NCBI GenBank assembly: GCA_040290295.1
Contig: PSMW01000005.1
Span: 62,001-126,000 of the forward strand
DNA: 64,000 nt
Reading direction: 5' to 3'
Source of the DNA: CAADGV01 sp040290295
Lineage (GTDB): Bacteria > Bacteroidota > Ignavibacteria > UBA10030 > UBA6906
A program made the position numbers and the translations under genes. The notes below the pieces were generated by a model that saw only the letters and a list, made by a program, of their open reading frames with translations, was not told the DNA's origin and ran no database searches. Positions 16,821 to 25,793 of this stretch are shown in pieces. Position 1 is the first letter of the stretch. Each line of letters begins with the position of its first letter.

Positions 16821-18695
16821 TCAATGCACTCCTGGTGGCTCTGGGGGTAAGGCAGCCTGCGCAGGTTTGCGTCGTGCTGCGGTGGTGTCACGCGCCGGCA
16901 CGCTGTGCTGAAGTCCATCGAACCGAATCACTCGACCGTAAAGATATTTCTCGATGCACAAGCCCGCGATCGGAGCCGCAGACCGCCCACCGAATCCGGC
17001 ATTTTCCACCAGCACAGCAATAGCGATGCGCGGATGGTCGAAGGGCGCGAAGCCGATGTACCAGGCATGATCCTCACCGTGAGGATTCTGCGCAGTACCC
17101 GTTTTCCCTGCACTCACAACGCCCTTGACGCGCGCACTCGCAGCGGTTCCGCCGGGTTCTTCCACAACTCGCCTCATGCCTTCACGAACATACGTCCACG
17201 TTTCTTCGGATACGTGAATCTCGCGCTTCATGGCGTACGAGAGCACGGTGGTCGTGTCGTGCAAGCGATCCACCAGCTTCGCCACAGTGTGGGGTTGATA
17301 GAACTTCCCCTTGTTTGCCAGCAGCATGGCATAGCATGCCATCTGAACGGGCGTCACACCCAACTCTCCCTGTCCGATGCCGAGACTGACGAGAAATCCT
17401 TTCGTCCAACCCTTCTTCCCATATCGCCTGTTCATGAAGTCGGTCGTCGGAAGCAAACCCGGACTCTCCTCCGAAATATCGATGCCGGTTTGCTGTCCGA
17501 ACCCGAACAGCGCGGCATACTCTGCCCACGGATCCAAGCCAACTTGCAAGATGAGTTTGTAGAAGAACACATTGCACGAATGATGAATCGCATCGATAAC
17601 GTTGACCGAACCGTGCACGTGGAGGTCTTTGAAGACTTTGTTGCCGTACACGAACGCTCCCGTGCATTGCATTCGGGTGTTCACATCGATGATCCCTTTC
17701 TCCAATGCCGCGATCGCCAGCACCATTTTGAAGGTCGAGCCAGGTGGATACCGCGTAAGCGTCGCACGGTTGAACAACGGTTTGTCAGGATCGGTATTGA
17801 TTGCTTGCCAGAACTCTTTGGTCGTAATCCCGCTGAGCCGGGCGAGATCGAAATCTGGCTTACTGACGAAAGCAAGAATGCCGCCATCGCTCGGGTCGAT
17901 GGCAACGAGTGCACCACGTTTGTCGGTGAACAGCGATTCGGCAAACTCCTGCAGCGAGAAGTCCATCGTGAGATGCAGGTCGTTTCCATCCAACGCAGGA
18001 CGATTGATTCTCCCCTCATCGAACCGCTTGACGATCTGTCCGAGAGCGTTCACTGTGCTGTATTCTGCTCCCTTCTTGCCGCGGATTGCCCATTCGTAGC
18101 GCGCCTCCAATCCTGTTGCCCCCGTGATGTCGCCCTGCGAGTATTCGAGAGGATCCAACAGTTTCAATCGCTCTTCGGAGACTTCACGCGTATAGCCGAG
18201 GATGTGGGAGGCTCGTGCTCTGGTTGGATAGGTGCGCATGGATTCGATCTGATAATCAACGCCCGGAAGAAAAGGACGATGTTCCTCGAGGGCTGCAATC
18301 GCTTTCACGTCCACATCACGTTTGATCCGCACCGGAACGAAGCGTGAAAACTGCGCGCCACGCTTGATGCGCTCGTCCACTTCCTCTTCGGACATCTTTA
18401 GCACACGAGCGAGGAACGGGATCGTGGTGCGGTCGAACTCGTACGGCATAACGGTAACCGTGAACGACGGACGATTGTCCACGATCAGCCTGCCATGTCG
18501 ATCATAGACGTAACCGCGAATAGGTTCTTTGGGAATGATGCGTACGCTGTTCTCCTCGGCTTGCTGACCATACTGTTGCCCGTAAAGCCATTGGAGTTGC
18601 ACGAGGCGAGCGAACAACACAACAAACAACAGCGAGAAGATGACGTAAAGAACACGTCGCTTCCGGTATACTTCGATGTCGTCGAGGAAGGGCAT
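16821..18695 (-). CDS. mrdA: Penicillin-binding protein 2 (elongasome transpeptidase)
   Basis: The 624-residue class B PBP has an N-terminal membrane anchor (about 15-35). A pedestal/dimerisation domain with GYVYDRHGRLIVDNRPSF follows. The transpeptidase domain has the three active-site motifs STFK (in PPGSTFKMVLAIAALEKG), SCN (in HHSCNVFFY) and KTGT (in SAGKTGTAQNPHGEDHAW). It cross-links peptidoglycan during side-wall elongation, paired with RodA. The C-terminal tail is short and Pro/Ala-rich. It starts 3 bases after the mreD stop. Confidence 0.96.
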   Translation of the reverse strand: MPFLDDIEVYRKRRVLYVIFSLLFVVLFARLVQLQWLYGQQYGQQAEENSVRIIPKEPIRGYVYDRHGRLIVDNRPSFTVTVMPYEFDRTTIPFLARVLKMSEEEVDERIKRGAQFSRFVPVRIKRDVDVKAIAALEEHRPFLPGVDYQIESMRTYPTRARASHILGYTREVSEERLKLLDPLEYSQGDITGATGLEARYEWAIRGKKGAEYSTVNALGQIVKRFDEGRINRPALDGNDLHLTMDFSLQEFAESLFTDKRGALVAIDPSDGGILAFVSKPDFDLARLSGITTKEFWQAINTDPDKPLFNRATLTRYPPGSTFKMVLAIAALEKGIIDVNTRMQCTGAFVYGNKVFKDLHVHGSVNVIDAIHHSCNVFFYKLILQVGLDPWAEYAALFGFGQQTGIDISEESPGLLPTTDFMNRRYGKKGWTKGFLVSLGIGQGELGVTPVQMACYAMLLANKGKFYQPHTVAKLVDRLHDTTTVLSYAMKREIHVSEETWTYVREGMRRVVEEPGGTAASARVKGVVSAGKTGTAQNPHGEDHAWYIGFAPFDHPRIAIAVLVENAGFGGRSAAPIAGLCIEKYLYGRVIRFDGLQHSVPARDTTAARRKPAQAALPPEPPGVH

Positions 18696-18698
18696 ACG

Positions 18699-19187
18699 CT
18701 ACTGATACTTGCGCCGAGAGATTGCCATAGGGATGACAGACAACACGGTGGTGTAGAGCGTGGACGGCACGCCGTGCTCGCTTACCGCACGCCACCAGAT
18801 AACGTCGCTCCCGCGTAGAAAGATAAGGAAATAGACCGCATTATGCAGCAACGCAGCGCTGCCGACCACCACCACCAATCGCACGGAAGAAAGTGTGAGT
18901 TCGATACGGTTCTCGTGATAGAAATAGCCGGCAACGAAGCCCGCCAGCGATTTGCTCAGCGCCGATAACCCCAACATCCCGTCGCTTCCGCTGATGAGGT
19001 CAAGGAACACACCGATACCGAACCCATAGAGTGTTGCCACGACTTGCCCGCGCCGGATCGCGAGCACAACAATCCAAAGGATGAGGAGATCCGGCACGGC
19101 ATAACCGAGCGTTAGGACGTTGACGATGGTTGTTTGGAGCAGAACAAGCAGGAGGGAAAGGACAACCGCAGAAAAGTTCCGCCGCAT
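18699..19187 (-). CDS. mreD: Rod-shape-determining protein MreD
   Basis: The 162-residue product is a small integral membrane protein with about five hydrophobic helices and the MreD-like pattern LGYAVPDLLILWIVVLAIRRG, GFGIGVFLDLISGSDG and AGFVAGYFYHENR. It connects MreC and the wall synthases in the elongasome. Primary conservation in this family is low, so the call rests on topology, these motifs and its place exactly between mreC and mrdA. Confidence 0.93.
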   Translation of the reverse strand: MRRNFSAVVLSLLLVLLQTTIVNVLTLGYAVPDLLILWIVVLAIRRGQVVATLYGFGIGVFLDLISGSDGMLGLSALSKSLAGFVAGYFYHENRIELTLSSVRLVVVVGSAALLHNAVYFLIFLRGSDVIWWRAVSEHGVPSTLYTTVLSVIPMAISRRKYQ

Positions 19188-19191
19188 GGGG

Positions 19192-20019
19192 TTACTTCAC
19201 ACGCTGTTCGAGGACAATGCGTGACGAATCAGGAACATGTGTGATAACGAAGACCTCCTCCAACCTCGTCATGTCCGCTGATGGAGTGACTTCGATCGAG
19301 TGAAAGAGCGCCCCTTGTTCGATGATCACATTGGAGACAACACCGATGCGAATGCCCGAAGGGAAGATGCTGCTGTACGGCGAGGTAACGACGACATCCC
19401 CGATCTTGATGTTTGCCGAGCGCGGAACATTCTTCATGCGCAGCACCCGCTCATCGCCGTCCCAATACACAATGCCGTCCACGCGTTCCCGTTCGATTTG
19501 GGCGCTGACACGCACATCTTTGTGGAAGAGAATCTGCGCAACAGCATAGCCGCGCGCCGTCGCGACCACTTTCCCCACCAAGCCTTCATCCGTCACCACC
19601 GCCATGCTCGGTTTCACGCCGTCGCGATCGCCGACATCCAACGTGATTGTGGTACGCATCGGTTGCTGGTTCTTTCCGACAACATTCGCGGCAACAAAGG
19701 AGAACGCCGCTTTGTCTCGCAGTCCCAACAAGCGACGCAGACGGATGTTCTCCAGTTTCGCTTCACGCAAGAGATTCACTTCATTGGCAAGCGTAACGTT
19801 CCGCTCGCGCAGTACTCGCACCTCGCGCTGAAGGGTGAACACATTCGGCACAACGCCCACGGCGTCCTGTACACTCCCCATCACCACCACCGCCGCCGAG
19901 CGAATCTCGCGCATCTGCCGGGTGTCCTTCATCGACATCAATCCCAACGAGCCCACGATGCACAAGGCAAGGACGACGTACTCTTTGAAGACCGACAGTA
20001 TGTTCAGCACCTGCCTCAA
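19192..20019 (-). CDS. mreC: Rod-shape-determining protein MreC
   Basis: The 275-residue product has one N-terminal membrane helix (about 12-30). A coiled coil follows (about 60-95, LREAKLENIRLRRLLGLRDK). The periplasmic double beta-barrel has VVGKNQQPMRTTITLDVGDR, DGVKPSMAVVTDEGLVGKV, GIVYWDGD and VVTSPYSSIFPSGIRIGVV. It scaffolds the wall-elongation machinery. Its TTG start overlaps the mreB stop as TTGA, implying translational coupling. The mreD start is 4 bases after its stop. Confidence 0.95.
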   Translation of the reverse strand: MRQVLNILSVFKEYVVLALCIVGSLGLMSMKDTRQMREIRSAAVVVMGSVQDAVGVVPNVFTLQREVRVLRERNVTLANEVNLLREAKLENIRLRRLLGLRDKAAFSFVAANVVGKNQQPMRTTITLDVGDRDGVKPSMAVVTDEGLVGKVVATARGYAVAQILFHKDVRVSAQIERERVDGIVYWDGDERVLRMKNVPRSANIKIGDVVVTSPYSSIFPSGIRIGVVSNVIIEQGALFHSIEVTPSADMTRLEEVFVITHVPDSSRIVLEQRVK

Positions 20020-21041
20020 TAGCGTCTGCTTTTGATCAGGACTTTTGCGTAACGACTGAGATTCTCCAGCACTTTGCCCGTACCGCGGACAACAGCGCTG
20101 AGCGGGTCTTCCGACACGTGGACCGGCAGGCTGGTCTCGAGGCGAAGTCGCTCCTCCAATCCTTTCAGCAACGCTCCGCCGCCACTGAGCATGATGCCGC
20201 GGTCGAGAATATCGGCAGCGAGTTCGGGCGGCGTGCGCTCCAGTGTTTGCTTGATGGCGTCCACCATGGCTTGCACCGGCTCGGCAAGTGCTTCGCGGAT
20301 TTCGACTGAGCTGGCTTCAGTAATTTTCGGGATGCCGTTCACCAAATCTCTTCCTTTCACGCGAATGGTGATTTCTTCCTTCAACGGCATTGCCGAACCG
20401 ACTTCCTTCTTGATCGCTTCGGCGGTTTGTTCGCCCACCAAGATGTTGTGATTTTTTTTGAAGAATTGGATGATCGCGTTGTTCATTTCGTCACCGGCAA
20501 CACGAATTGATTCTTCGTTGACGATGCCCGAGAGCGCGATCACCGCGATCTCCGTCGTGCCGCCGCCGATGTCCACGATCATATTGCCCACCGGCGCTTC
20601 GACGTCAAGCCCGACACCGATGGCAGCAGCCATCGGTTCGGCGATGAGATGCACTTCTTTGGCACCGGCATGTTCGGCCGAATCGCGCACGGCGCGCTTC
20701 TCCACTTCCGTCACGCCGCTCGGTACGCAAATGACGATGCGGCGACTGGGCATCCAGTTCGCATTGATCTTCTTGATAAACTCGCGCAGCATACCTTCGG
20801 CAATTTCGAAATCGGCGATCACACCGTCCTTCATCGGGCGGATCGTACGAATATCGCGGTGCGTCCGACCGAGCATTTCTTGCGCGTCCTTTCCTGTCGC
20901 CACGATTTTTTTTGTATTGCGATCGAACGCCACGATCGATGGTTCGTTCAGAACAATCCCTTTTCCTTTTTGGTAGATCAGGGTGTTGGCTGTGCCGAGA
21001 TCGATCGCAAGGTCGGCGGCAAACAGATGGAAAATGCCCAT
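20016..21041 (-). CDS. mreB: Actin-like cell-shape protein MreB
   Basis: The 341-residue actin homologue forms membrane-associated filaments that guide lateral wall synthesis. The phosphate-1 motif is DLGTANTLIYQKGKG, the connect and phosphate-2 regions are VGNMIVDIGGGTTEIAVI, and the adenosine motif is IMLSGGGALLKGLEERL. The N-terminus MGIFHLFAADLAID is typical. It is the first gene of the five-gene elongasome cluster, with a 33-base gap to the purH stop, so the upstream purine genes may be in the same transcript. Confidence 0.98.
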   Translation of the reverse strand: MGIFHLFAADLAIDLGTANTLIYQKGKGIVLNEPSIVAFDRNTKKIVATGKDAQEMLGRTHRDIRTIRPMKDGVIADFEIAEGMLREFIKKINANWMPSRRIVICVPSGVTEVEKRAVRDSAEHAGAKEVHLIAEPMAAAIGVGLDVEAPVGNMIVDIGGGTTEIAVIALSGIVNEESIRVAGDEMNNAIIQFFKKNHNILVGEQTAEAIKKEVGSAMPLKEEITIRVKGRDLVNGIPKITEASSVEIREALAEPVQAMVDAIKQTLERTPPELAADILDRGIMLSGGGALLKGLEERLRLETSLPVHVSEDPLSAVVRGTGKVLENLSRYAKVLIKSRRY

Positions 21042-21074
21042 TGTAGTTCTCGGTTAGTAAATTGACACAAGCAC

Positions 21075-22616
21075 TCAATGTCGAAAATGACGGATCCCGG
21101 TGAAGACCATCGCCACATCGTGCCGGTCTGCCGCTGCGATCACCTCCTCGTCGCGGACCGAACCGCCGGGCTGGATGACCGCGGTCGAACCTGCATGAAT
21201 GGCTTCGAGCAAACCGTCGGCAAACGGAAAGAAGGCATCGGATGCGACGGCGGTCCCTTGCACGCTCAAACCCATTTCCGCTGCTTTCCAAGCAGCGATG
21301 CGCGCCGCATCGACACGCGACATCTGGCCGGCACCGATGCCGATAGTACGATCGGCTTGCGCATAGACGATGGCATTGGACTTCACGTGTTTCACGACGC
21401 GCCATGCAAAGAGCATCGCCTGCTGTTCATCGAGCGTCGGTTTTCGTTTGGTCACGATCTTCACGGTCTCAAAATCCAGACGCGCCTCGTCCGGTTCCTG
21501 GACGAGGATGCCGCCGGGGACGCTGCGGATATCGAGCCTGTGGAGCGTACCGGGATCGGTTCGCAGTCGGAGAATGCGACGATCCTTTTTCTTTTGTAAA
21601 AACTCCAGCACGCCGTCGGCGAAGTCGGGAGCGACAACCACTTCCGTAAAAATTTCGTTGATCATCTCCGCCACGTCGCGGTCGAGCGCAGCGTTCACTG
21701 CAACGATGCCGCCGAATGCGCTCTTGGTATCCGTTGCAAATGCCTTCGCATACGCCTCAGCAAGGGTCGAACCAGAACCGACGCCACACGGATTGTTGTG
21801 CTTAACGATGGCGACCGTCGGCTCCTCGAACTCTCCCACAAGACGAGCGGCCGCGGTGCAATCGAGGATGTTGTTGTACGAAAGCTCTTTCCCATGGAGC
21901 TTGTCGAAGAGGAGATGCAAATTTCCGTACAGCATCGCGCGTTGATGCGGGTTTTCGCCGTATCGGAGTTCGTGATCCTTCCGCAACGCAAGGTGGAAGA
22001 CTTCAGGAAAGATCTCGCGGCTCGGCTTCACCGACTCGAAGTATTGAGAGATGGCTGCGTCGTACGCCATTGTGTGACGAAAGGCTTCGCGTGCAAGCTC
22101 CAAGCACGTCTCTTCCGAGACGGTACAGAAGTTCGCCTTCATCTCTTCGAGGATGGTATCGTACCGATCGGGATTGACGACGACGACTTTGTGCTTGAAA
22201 TTCTTTGCCGCGGCACGCAGCATCGCCGGTCCGCCGATGTCGATTTGTTCGAGCGCTTCCTCCATCGTTACATCGTTATGCGCGACGGTTCGTTCGAACG
22301 GATACAAATTTACCACCACCATATCGATCGGTTCGATGCCGTACTCTTGGAGTTGCCGGAGGTGTTCATCCTTGTCTCCAACGGCGAGGAGTGCACCGTA
22401 GATCCGTGGATGGAGTGTCTTCACGCGTCCATCGAGAATTTCCGGGAAGCCGGTTACGTCGGCAACCTGTCGGGCGGGAATGCCCTCGGCAATCAGTGCT
22501 TGAAAGGTTCCCCCTGTCGAAATAAGTTCGACATCCAGGGCATGAAGCGCCTGTGCAAAAGCGATGAGACCGCGTTTATCGGAAACGCTGATGAGTGCGC
22601 GGTGAATCTGCGGCAA
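21075..22616 (-). CDS. purH: Bifunctional AICAR formyltransferase / IMP cyclohydrolase
   Basis: The 513-residue product carries out the last two steps of IMP synthesis. The N-terminal MGS-like IMP cyclohydrolase domain (about 1-140) has ALISVSDKRGLIAFAQ, ELISTGGT and DGRVKTLHPRIYGALL. The C-terminal AICAR transformylase domain has LRYGENPHQRAMLY, TVAIVKHNNPCGVG and GIGAGQMSRVDAARIA, with the catalytic Lys-His pair in KHNNPCG. The start codon is TTG, 15 bases after the purN stop. The family-typical N-terminus supports it. Confidence 0.97.
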   Translation of the reverse strand: MPQIHRALISVSDKRGLIAFAQALHALDVELISTGGTFQALIAEGIPARQVADVTGFPEILDGRVKTLHPRIYGALLAVGDKDEHLRQLQEYGIEPIDMVVVNLYPFERTVAHNDVTMEEALEQIDIGGPAMLRAAAKNFKHKVVVVNPDRYDTILEEMKANFCTVSEETCLELAREAFRHTMAYDAAISQYFESVKPSREIFPEVFHLALRKDHELRYGENPHQRAMLYGNLHLLFDKLHGKELSYNNILDCTAAARLVGEFEEPTVAIVKHNNPCGVGSGSTLAEAYAKAFATDTKSAFGGIVAVNAALDRDVAEMINEIFTEVVVAPDFADGVLEFLQKKKDRRILRLRTDPGTLHRLDIRSVPGGILVQEPDEARLDFETVKIVTKRKPTLDEQQAMLFAWRVVKHVKSNAIVYAQADRTIGIGAGQMSRVDAARIAAWKAAEMGLSVQGTAVASDAFFPFADGLLEAIHAGSTAVIQPGGSVRDEEVIAAADRHDVAMVFTGIRHFRH

Positions 22617-22631
22617 GGTTGTTCTTTCTCG

Positions 22632-23267
22632 TTATTCGTTGCTGCTATGAACGCCTGATGGAATTTTTCCTTCAGCAATCATGCGCAGCGCTTCGGGGTA
22701 CAGTTCGTGCTCGATGCGGAGCACTTTCGCAGCAAGGGACTCGACCGTGTCGTGCGGCGCCACCGCCACCGTGCGCTGTAAAATCAGAGGGCCGCGATCG
22801 TACTCTTCGTCAACGAAGTGCACGCTTGCGCCGGTGATCCGTTCGTGCGCGGCAAGCACGGCTTCATGCACGCGCATGCCATACATCCCCTGCCCGCCGA
22901 ACTTCGGCAGCAACGCAGGATGGATGTTGACAATGCTGTTGCGGAATTGGCTGATGATCTGCTGGGGCACCCGCTTCATATACCCCGCTAGCACGATGAA
23001 ATTCACGCCGTACGCGTGCAGTGTGGCAAGCAGATGGTTGACGAAGTCGGTTGCATGCGTGAACTGCTTCTCGCTGATATGCTCGGCAGGAATGCCGTTC
23101 GCCCTCGCAATCTCCAGAATGCCCGCGCTCGAGTTGTTGCTGATAACCACACGAATCGCTGCGTTGGGGATTGCTCCCTGTTGAATCGCTGTCAGGATCG
23201 CTTGAAAATTCGAACCGCGACCCGAACCGAACACTGCAATGTCAAGTGAGCGACTCAACGTTCTCAC
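22632..23267 (-). CDS. purN: Phosphoribosylglycinamide (GAR) formyltransferase
   Basis: The 211-residue folate-dependent transformylase catalyses the third step of purine synthesis. The N-terminal DIAVFGSGRGSNFQAIL phosphate-binding loop, FIVLAGYMKRVPQQII, NIHPALLPKFGGQGMYG (with the catalytic His) and ASVHFVDEEYDRGPLILQ (with the catalytic Asp) are all present. The GTG at 23267 is the best start; a TTG nine bases inside is an alternative, and the longer upstream extension is not family-like. It is followed directly by purH, forming a two-step purine operon. Confidence 0.95.
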   Translation of the reverse strand: MRTLSRSLDIAVFGSGRGSNFQAILTAIQQGAIPNAAIRVVISNNSSAGILEIARANGIPAEHISEKQFTHATDFVNHLLATLHAYGVNFIVLAGYMKRVPQQIISQFRNSIVNIHPALLPKFGGQGMYGMRVHEAVLAAHERITGASVHFVDEEYDRGPLILQRTVAVAPHDTVESLAAKVLRIEHELYPEALRMIAEGKIPSGVHSSNE

Positions 23268-23338
23268 GCTGAATTCCGCAAAAAGGTACGCGTATTTTGG
23301 TAGAGAATCAACGACGAGCAGGGCAACCTGCACGACGG

Positions 23339-23375
23339 AAAAAGAAAAAGTCCCACCACAGCCACGATGGGACTT
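23339..23375 (-). terminator. Rho-independent terminator after the HU gene
   Basis: On the minus strand an 8-bp stem (AAGTCCCA pairing with TGGGACTT, at 23368-23375 and 23348-23355) is followed by a U-rich tract (complement of the A-run at 23339-23347). It lies 34 bases beyond the HU stop, so HU is transcribed as a single gene and purN needs its own promoter. Confidence 0.8.
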
Positions 23376-23408
23376 CCCGAGCAACAGAGGAAATGCTTAA
23401 CCAAATGG

Positions 23409-23705
23409 TTACTGATTGTTCTTGGTCGCGAGAATGGCATCCTTCGCCGCTTTCGCGACGCGAAACTTCACGACGGTCTTTGCTGGAATCTCAATCGGTT
23501 CCCCCGTCGCAGGATTTCGTCCCGTGCGCGCGGCGCGTTCGGTCATCACCAACTTGCCAATCCCGGGAATCGTGAACTGATTCTTTGCTTCGCGATAGGC
23601 AAGCTGAGCAAGCTCATCGAAAAATGCAGCGACGTCTTTGCGCTTCATATTGAACTTCTCCGCAAAGTGCGTGAGAATCGCCGATTTGGACATGGATTTT
23701 GCCAT
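23409..23705 (-). CDS. HU-family DNA-binding protein
   Basis: The 98-residue product is a bacterial histone-like protein that bends DNA as a dimer and organises the nucleoid. The family signature GIGKLVMTERAARTGRNPAT in the beta-arm region is intact, including the Asn-Pro that intercalates. Lys/Arg-rich residues follow in VVKFRVAKAAKDAI. The start ATG at 23705 has a strong Shine-Dalgarno (aaggaga) on the minus strand. A promoter candidate lies about 55-85 bases upstream and a terminator follows, so it is monocistronic. Confidence 0.95.
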   Translation of the reverse strand: MAKSMSKSAILTHFAEKFNMKRKDVAAFFDELAQLAYREAKNQFTIPGIGKLVMTERAARTGRNPATGEPIEIPAKTVVKFRVAKAAKDAILATKNNQ

Positions 23706-23759
23706 ACGTCTCCTTGATGTTGTTGTATAGGAAATCTATGAGTCGTTTCCGAAACGGTC

Positions 23760-23790
23760 GAAAGATAGCCATTTCCTCTGAAGAATCAAA
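23760..23790 (-). promoter_or_regulatory. Candidate Bacteroidota-type promoter of the HU gene
   Basis: On the minus strand TTTG (23787-23790) is followed after 19 bases by TATCTTTC (23760-23767). This matches seven of eight positions of the known Bacteroidota -7 consensus TAnnTTTG, at the spacing used with a -33 TTTG. It lies 55 bases upstream of the HU start. Confidence 0.4.
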
Positions 23791-23805
23791 TACCATTCAG
23801 TGCTT

Positions 23806-25791
23806 TCAGAGATCATCCGCAGCGATTGTCGTCGCTTCGCCGTCGGGTGCGAGAATTTCGACGGTACATGGAGGGAGCGACGACAAAAAGACTCTCCCGT
23901 AGTGTTTCTTGAGCAAACGCGAGTCCAGCACCGTGACCATCCCGTGATCGGACGCCGAGCGAATGAGCCGTCCGACCCCTTGTCGAAACTTCAGGACAGC
24001 CTCCGGGAGTGTATAGTCCAGAAACGAGTTGCCGCCGCGCTGCGCGATCGCCTCCATCTTTGCCTCGACCAGCGGATGATTCGGCACAGCAAAGGGAAGT
24101 CGAGTGATAATCACATGCTCGAGTGCCTCGCCCGGAACATCGACGCCTTGCCAAAAACTCTCCAGTCCAAACAACACCGAGTGCACATCGCGCTTGAACT
24201 CTTGCAACAAGTGATGACGCTGACGTTCAATCCCTTGGACGAGCAATTGCAAGCCTCGTTCAGCAAATGCGCTGCGCAGCGCTTCGGCGGTGCGATGCAT
24301 CAACGCAGCACTGGTGAAGAGCACCAGCGCCTTGCCCTTCGAGCGATCCACGCTCATCATGATCCAGCGGGGCAATGCGGCGGCATAGGCATCCGTATCC
24401 GGTTCGGGAATGCTGCGCGCAACGGACAAACGCATCTGCGTGCGAAAGTCGAATGGCGAATCAAGAATGACTCCTTCCACCCCGACTCCCCCGATGCGCC
24501 GCTGAAAGTAATCGAGCGAGTTGTTGACCGCGAGCGTCGCGCTCGTCATGATCACCGACGTCCCCTCACGAAAGATGCGTGCACCAAGCTCGTCGGCAAC
24601 ATCGGAAGGTGCGGCGCACACGGTGATGTTCCCGCTGCGGCTTTGGCTTGCTTCGATCCAGTATGTGAGTTCGCCATCGGCTTGTTCGAGAAATGCACCG
24701 ACCACCATGCGCGCCTCCCACACACTGCGCAACACCGCCGTCAGTTCGGCTTTCTCGGCATCGCTTTTTTCCGCGGCTTGCACCTTTTCCACTTCCCGCT
24801 CCATGCGCATCAGCGCTCCGCTGAGCGTGTCCTCGACGATGAACGGGCGGCGGACACGCACTTCCTTTCCTTGCGGTTGCTGTGCGAGCGCTGCCGCTCG
24901 AATGGTCTCGAAAAAATGCACGGCGGCTTCCTCGGCTTCCTCACAAACGGCAAGCACCGCTTTCTTCTGCCGCGCGAGCAAACCCTTCTTGGTACGCGGA
25001 TGATACAACCGATGGATCGCCGAGAGCACCTGATGGCGCGAAATGTTTTTGCCGATGCCGAGACTTGCAACCGATTCGATGGTGTGCGCCTCGTCGAAGA
25101 CGACAAAATCGTCTTTGAACACGTAGCCTTCGTCCGACTCCTGTAGCGCAAGCAGAGTGAAGAACAGCGCATGATTCATGATCACGAGCTGCGCTGCGCG
25201 TACACGTTCCTTCGTGCGTTGAAAGAAGCATTGCGCTCCACACACCGACGAGCTACACACTCCTTTCTCGGAACAGACCATCTCCCATACACTCTCGCTC
25301 GGCGTGAAGCCAAGATTCTCGAGATCACCGTCGGGCGATTGCTCAGCCCATGCATGGATGCGTTGCAGCTCGATCTGTTCGTCGGCGCTGAACAGGGAGC
25401 CGGTTGCCGCCATTGCGCGCTTCAGGCGCGTGGTGCACAAATAATTGCGGCGTCCTTTCAGCAGAACGGCATGAACCTCCTTCGCACCGAGCACCGAACG
25501 TACAATGGGAAGATCCTTGTGGAAGAGCTGCTCCTGTAAATTCTTCGTATGCGTCGAGACAATGGCTTTGCGTTTTTCAGCCCGGGCATACAACAAGGTC
25601 GGGATAAGGTAGGCAAGCGACTTGCCAACGCCGGTGGGAGCTTCGATAATGAGATGTCTGCGTGCAACAAGTGCCTCCGCAATAGCAACCGCCATGCGGC
25701 GCTGCTGCGGTCTATACTCGAACTGCGGAAGTTGCGAAAGCGCTCCCGCCTCGGAACATATCTCATCGACCGTCTCAACCAGCGAAGGCAT
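23806..25791 (-). CDS. DinG/XPD-like Fe-S DNA helicase
   Basis: The 661-residue product is an SF2 helicase with an iron-sulphur domain. Motif I is EAPTGVGKSLAYLIPTLL and motif II is FDEAHTIE. Four cysteines (MVCSEKGVCSSSVCGAQCFF) between motifs Ia and II are the expected 4Fe-4S ligands. The C-terminal half has QGVDVPGEALEHVIITRLPF and the helicase motif VI QGVGRLIRS. Such helicases unwind 5'-tailed duplexes, R-loops and similar structures in repair. The ATG at 25791 is chosen; a GTG at 25797 would overlap the thioesterase stop as GTGA. No DnaQ-like exonuclease domain is present. Confidence 0.93.
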   Translation of the reverse strand: MPSLVETVDEICSEAGALSQLPQFEYRPQQRRMAVAIAEALVARRHLIIEAPTGVGKSLAYLIPTLLYARAEKRKAIVSTHTKNLQEQLFHKDLPIVRSVLGAKEVHAVLLKGRRNYLCTTRLKRAMAATGSLFSADEQIELQRIHAWAEQSPDGDLENLGFTPSESVWEMVCSEKGVCSSSVCGAQCFFQRTKERVRAAQLVIMNHALFFTLLALQESDEGYVFKDDFVVFDEAHTIESVASLGIGKNISRHQVLSAIHRLYHPRTKKGLLARQKKAVLAVCEEAEEAAVHFFETIRAAALAQQPQGKEVRVRRPFIVEDTLSGALMRMEREVEKVQAAEKSDAEKAELTAVLRSVWEARMVVGAFLEQADGELTYWIEASQSRSGNITVCAAPSDVADELGARIFREGTSVIMTSATLAVNNSLDYFQRRIGGVGVEGVILDSPFDFRTQMRLSVARSIPEPDTDAYAAALPRWIMMSVDRSKGKALVLFTSAALMHRTAEALRSAFAERGLQLLVQGIERQRHHLLQEFKRDVHSVLFGLESFWQGVDVPGEALEHVIITRLPFAVPNHPLVEAKMEAIAQRGGNSFLDYTLPEAVLKFRQGVGRLIRSASDHGMVTVLDSRLLKKHYGRVFLSSLPPCTVEILAPDGEATTIAADDL

Positions 25792-25793
25792 GC

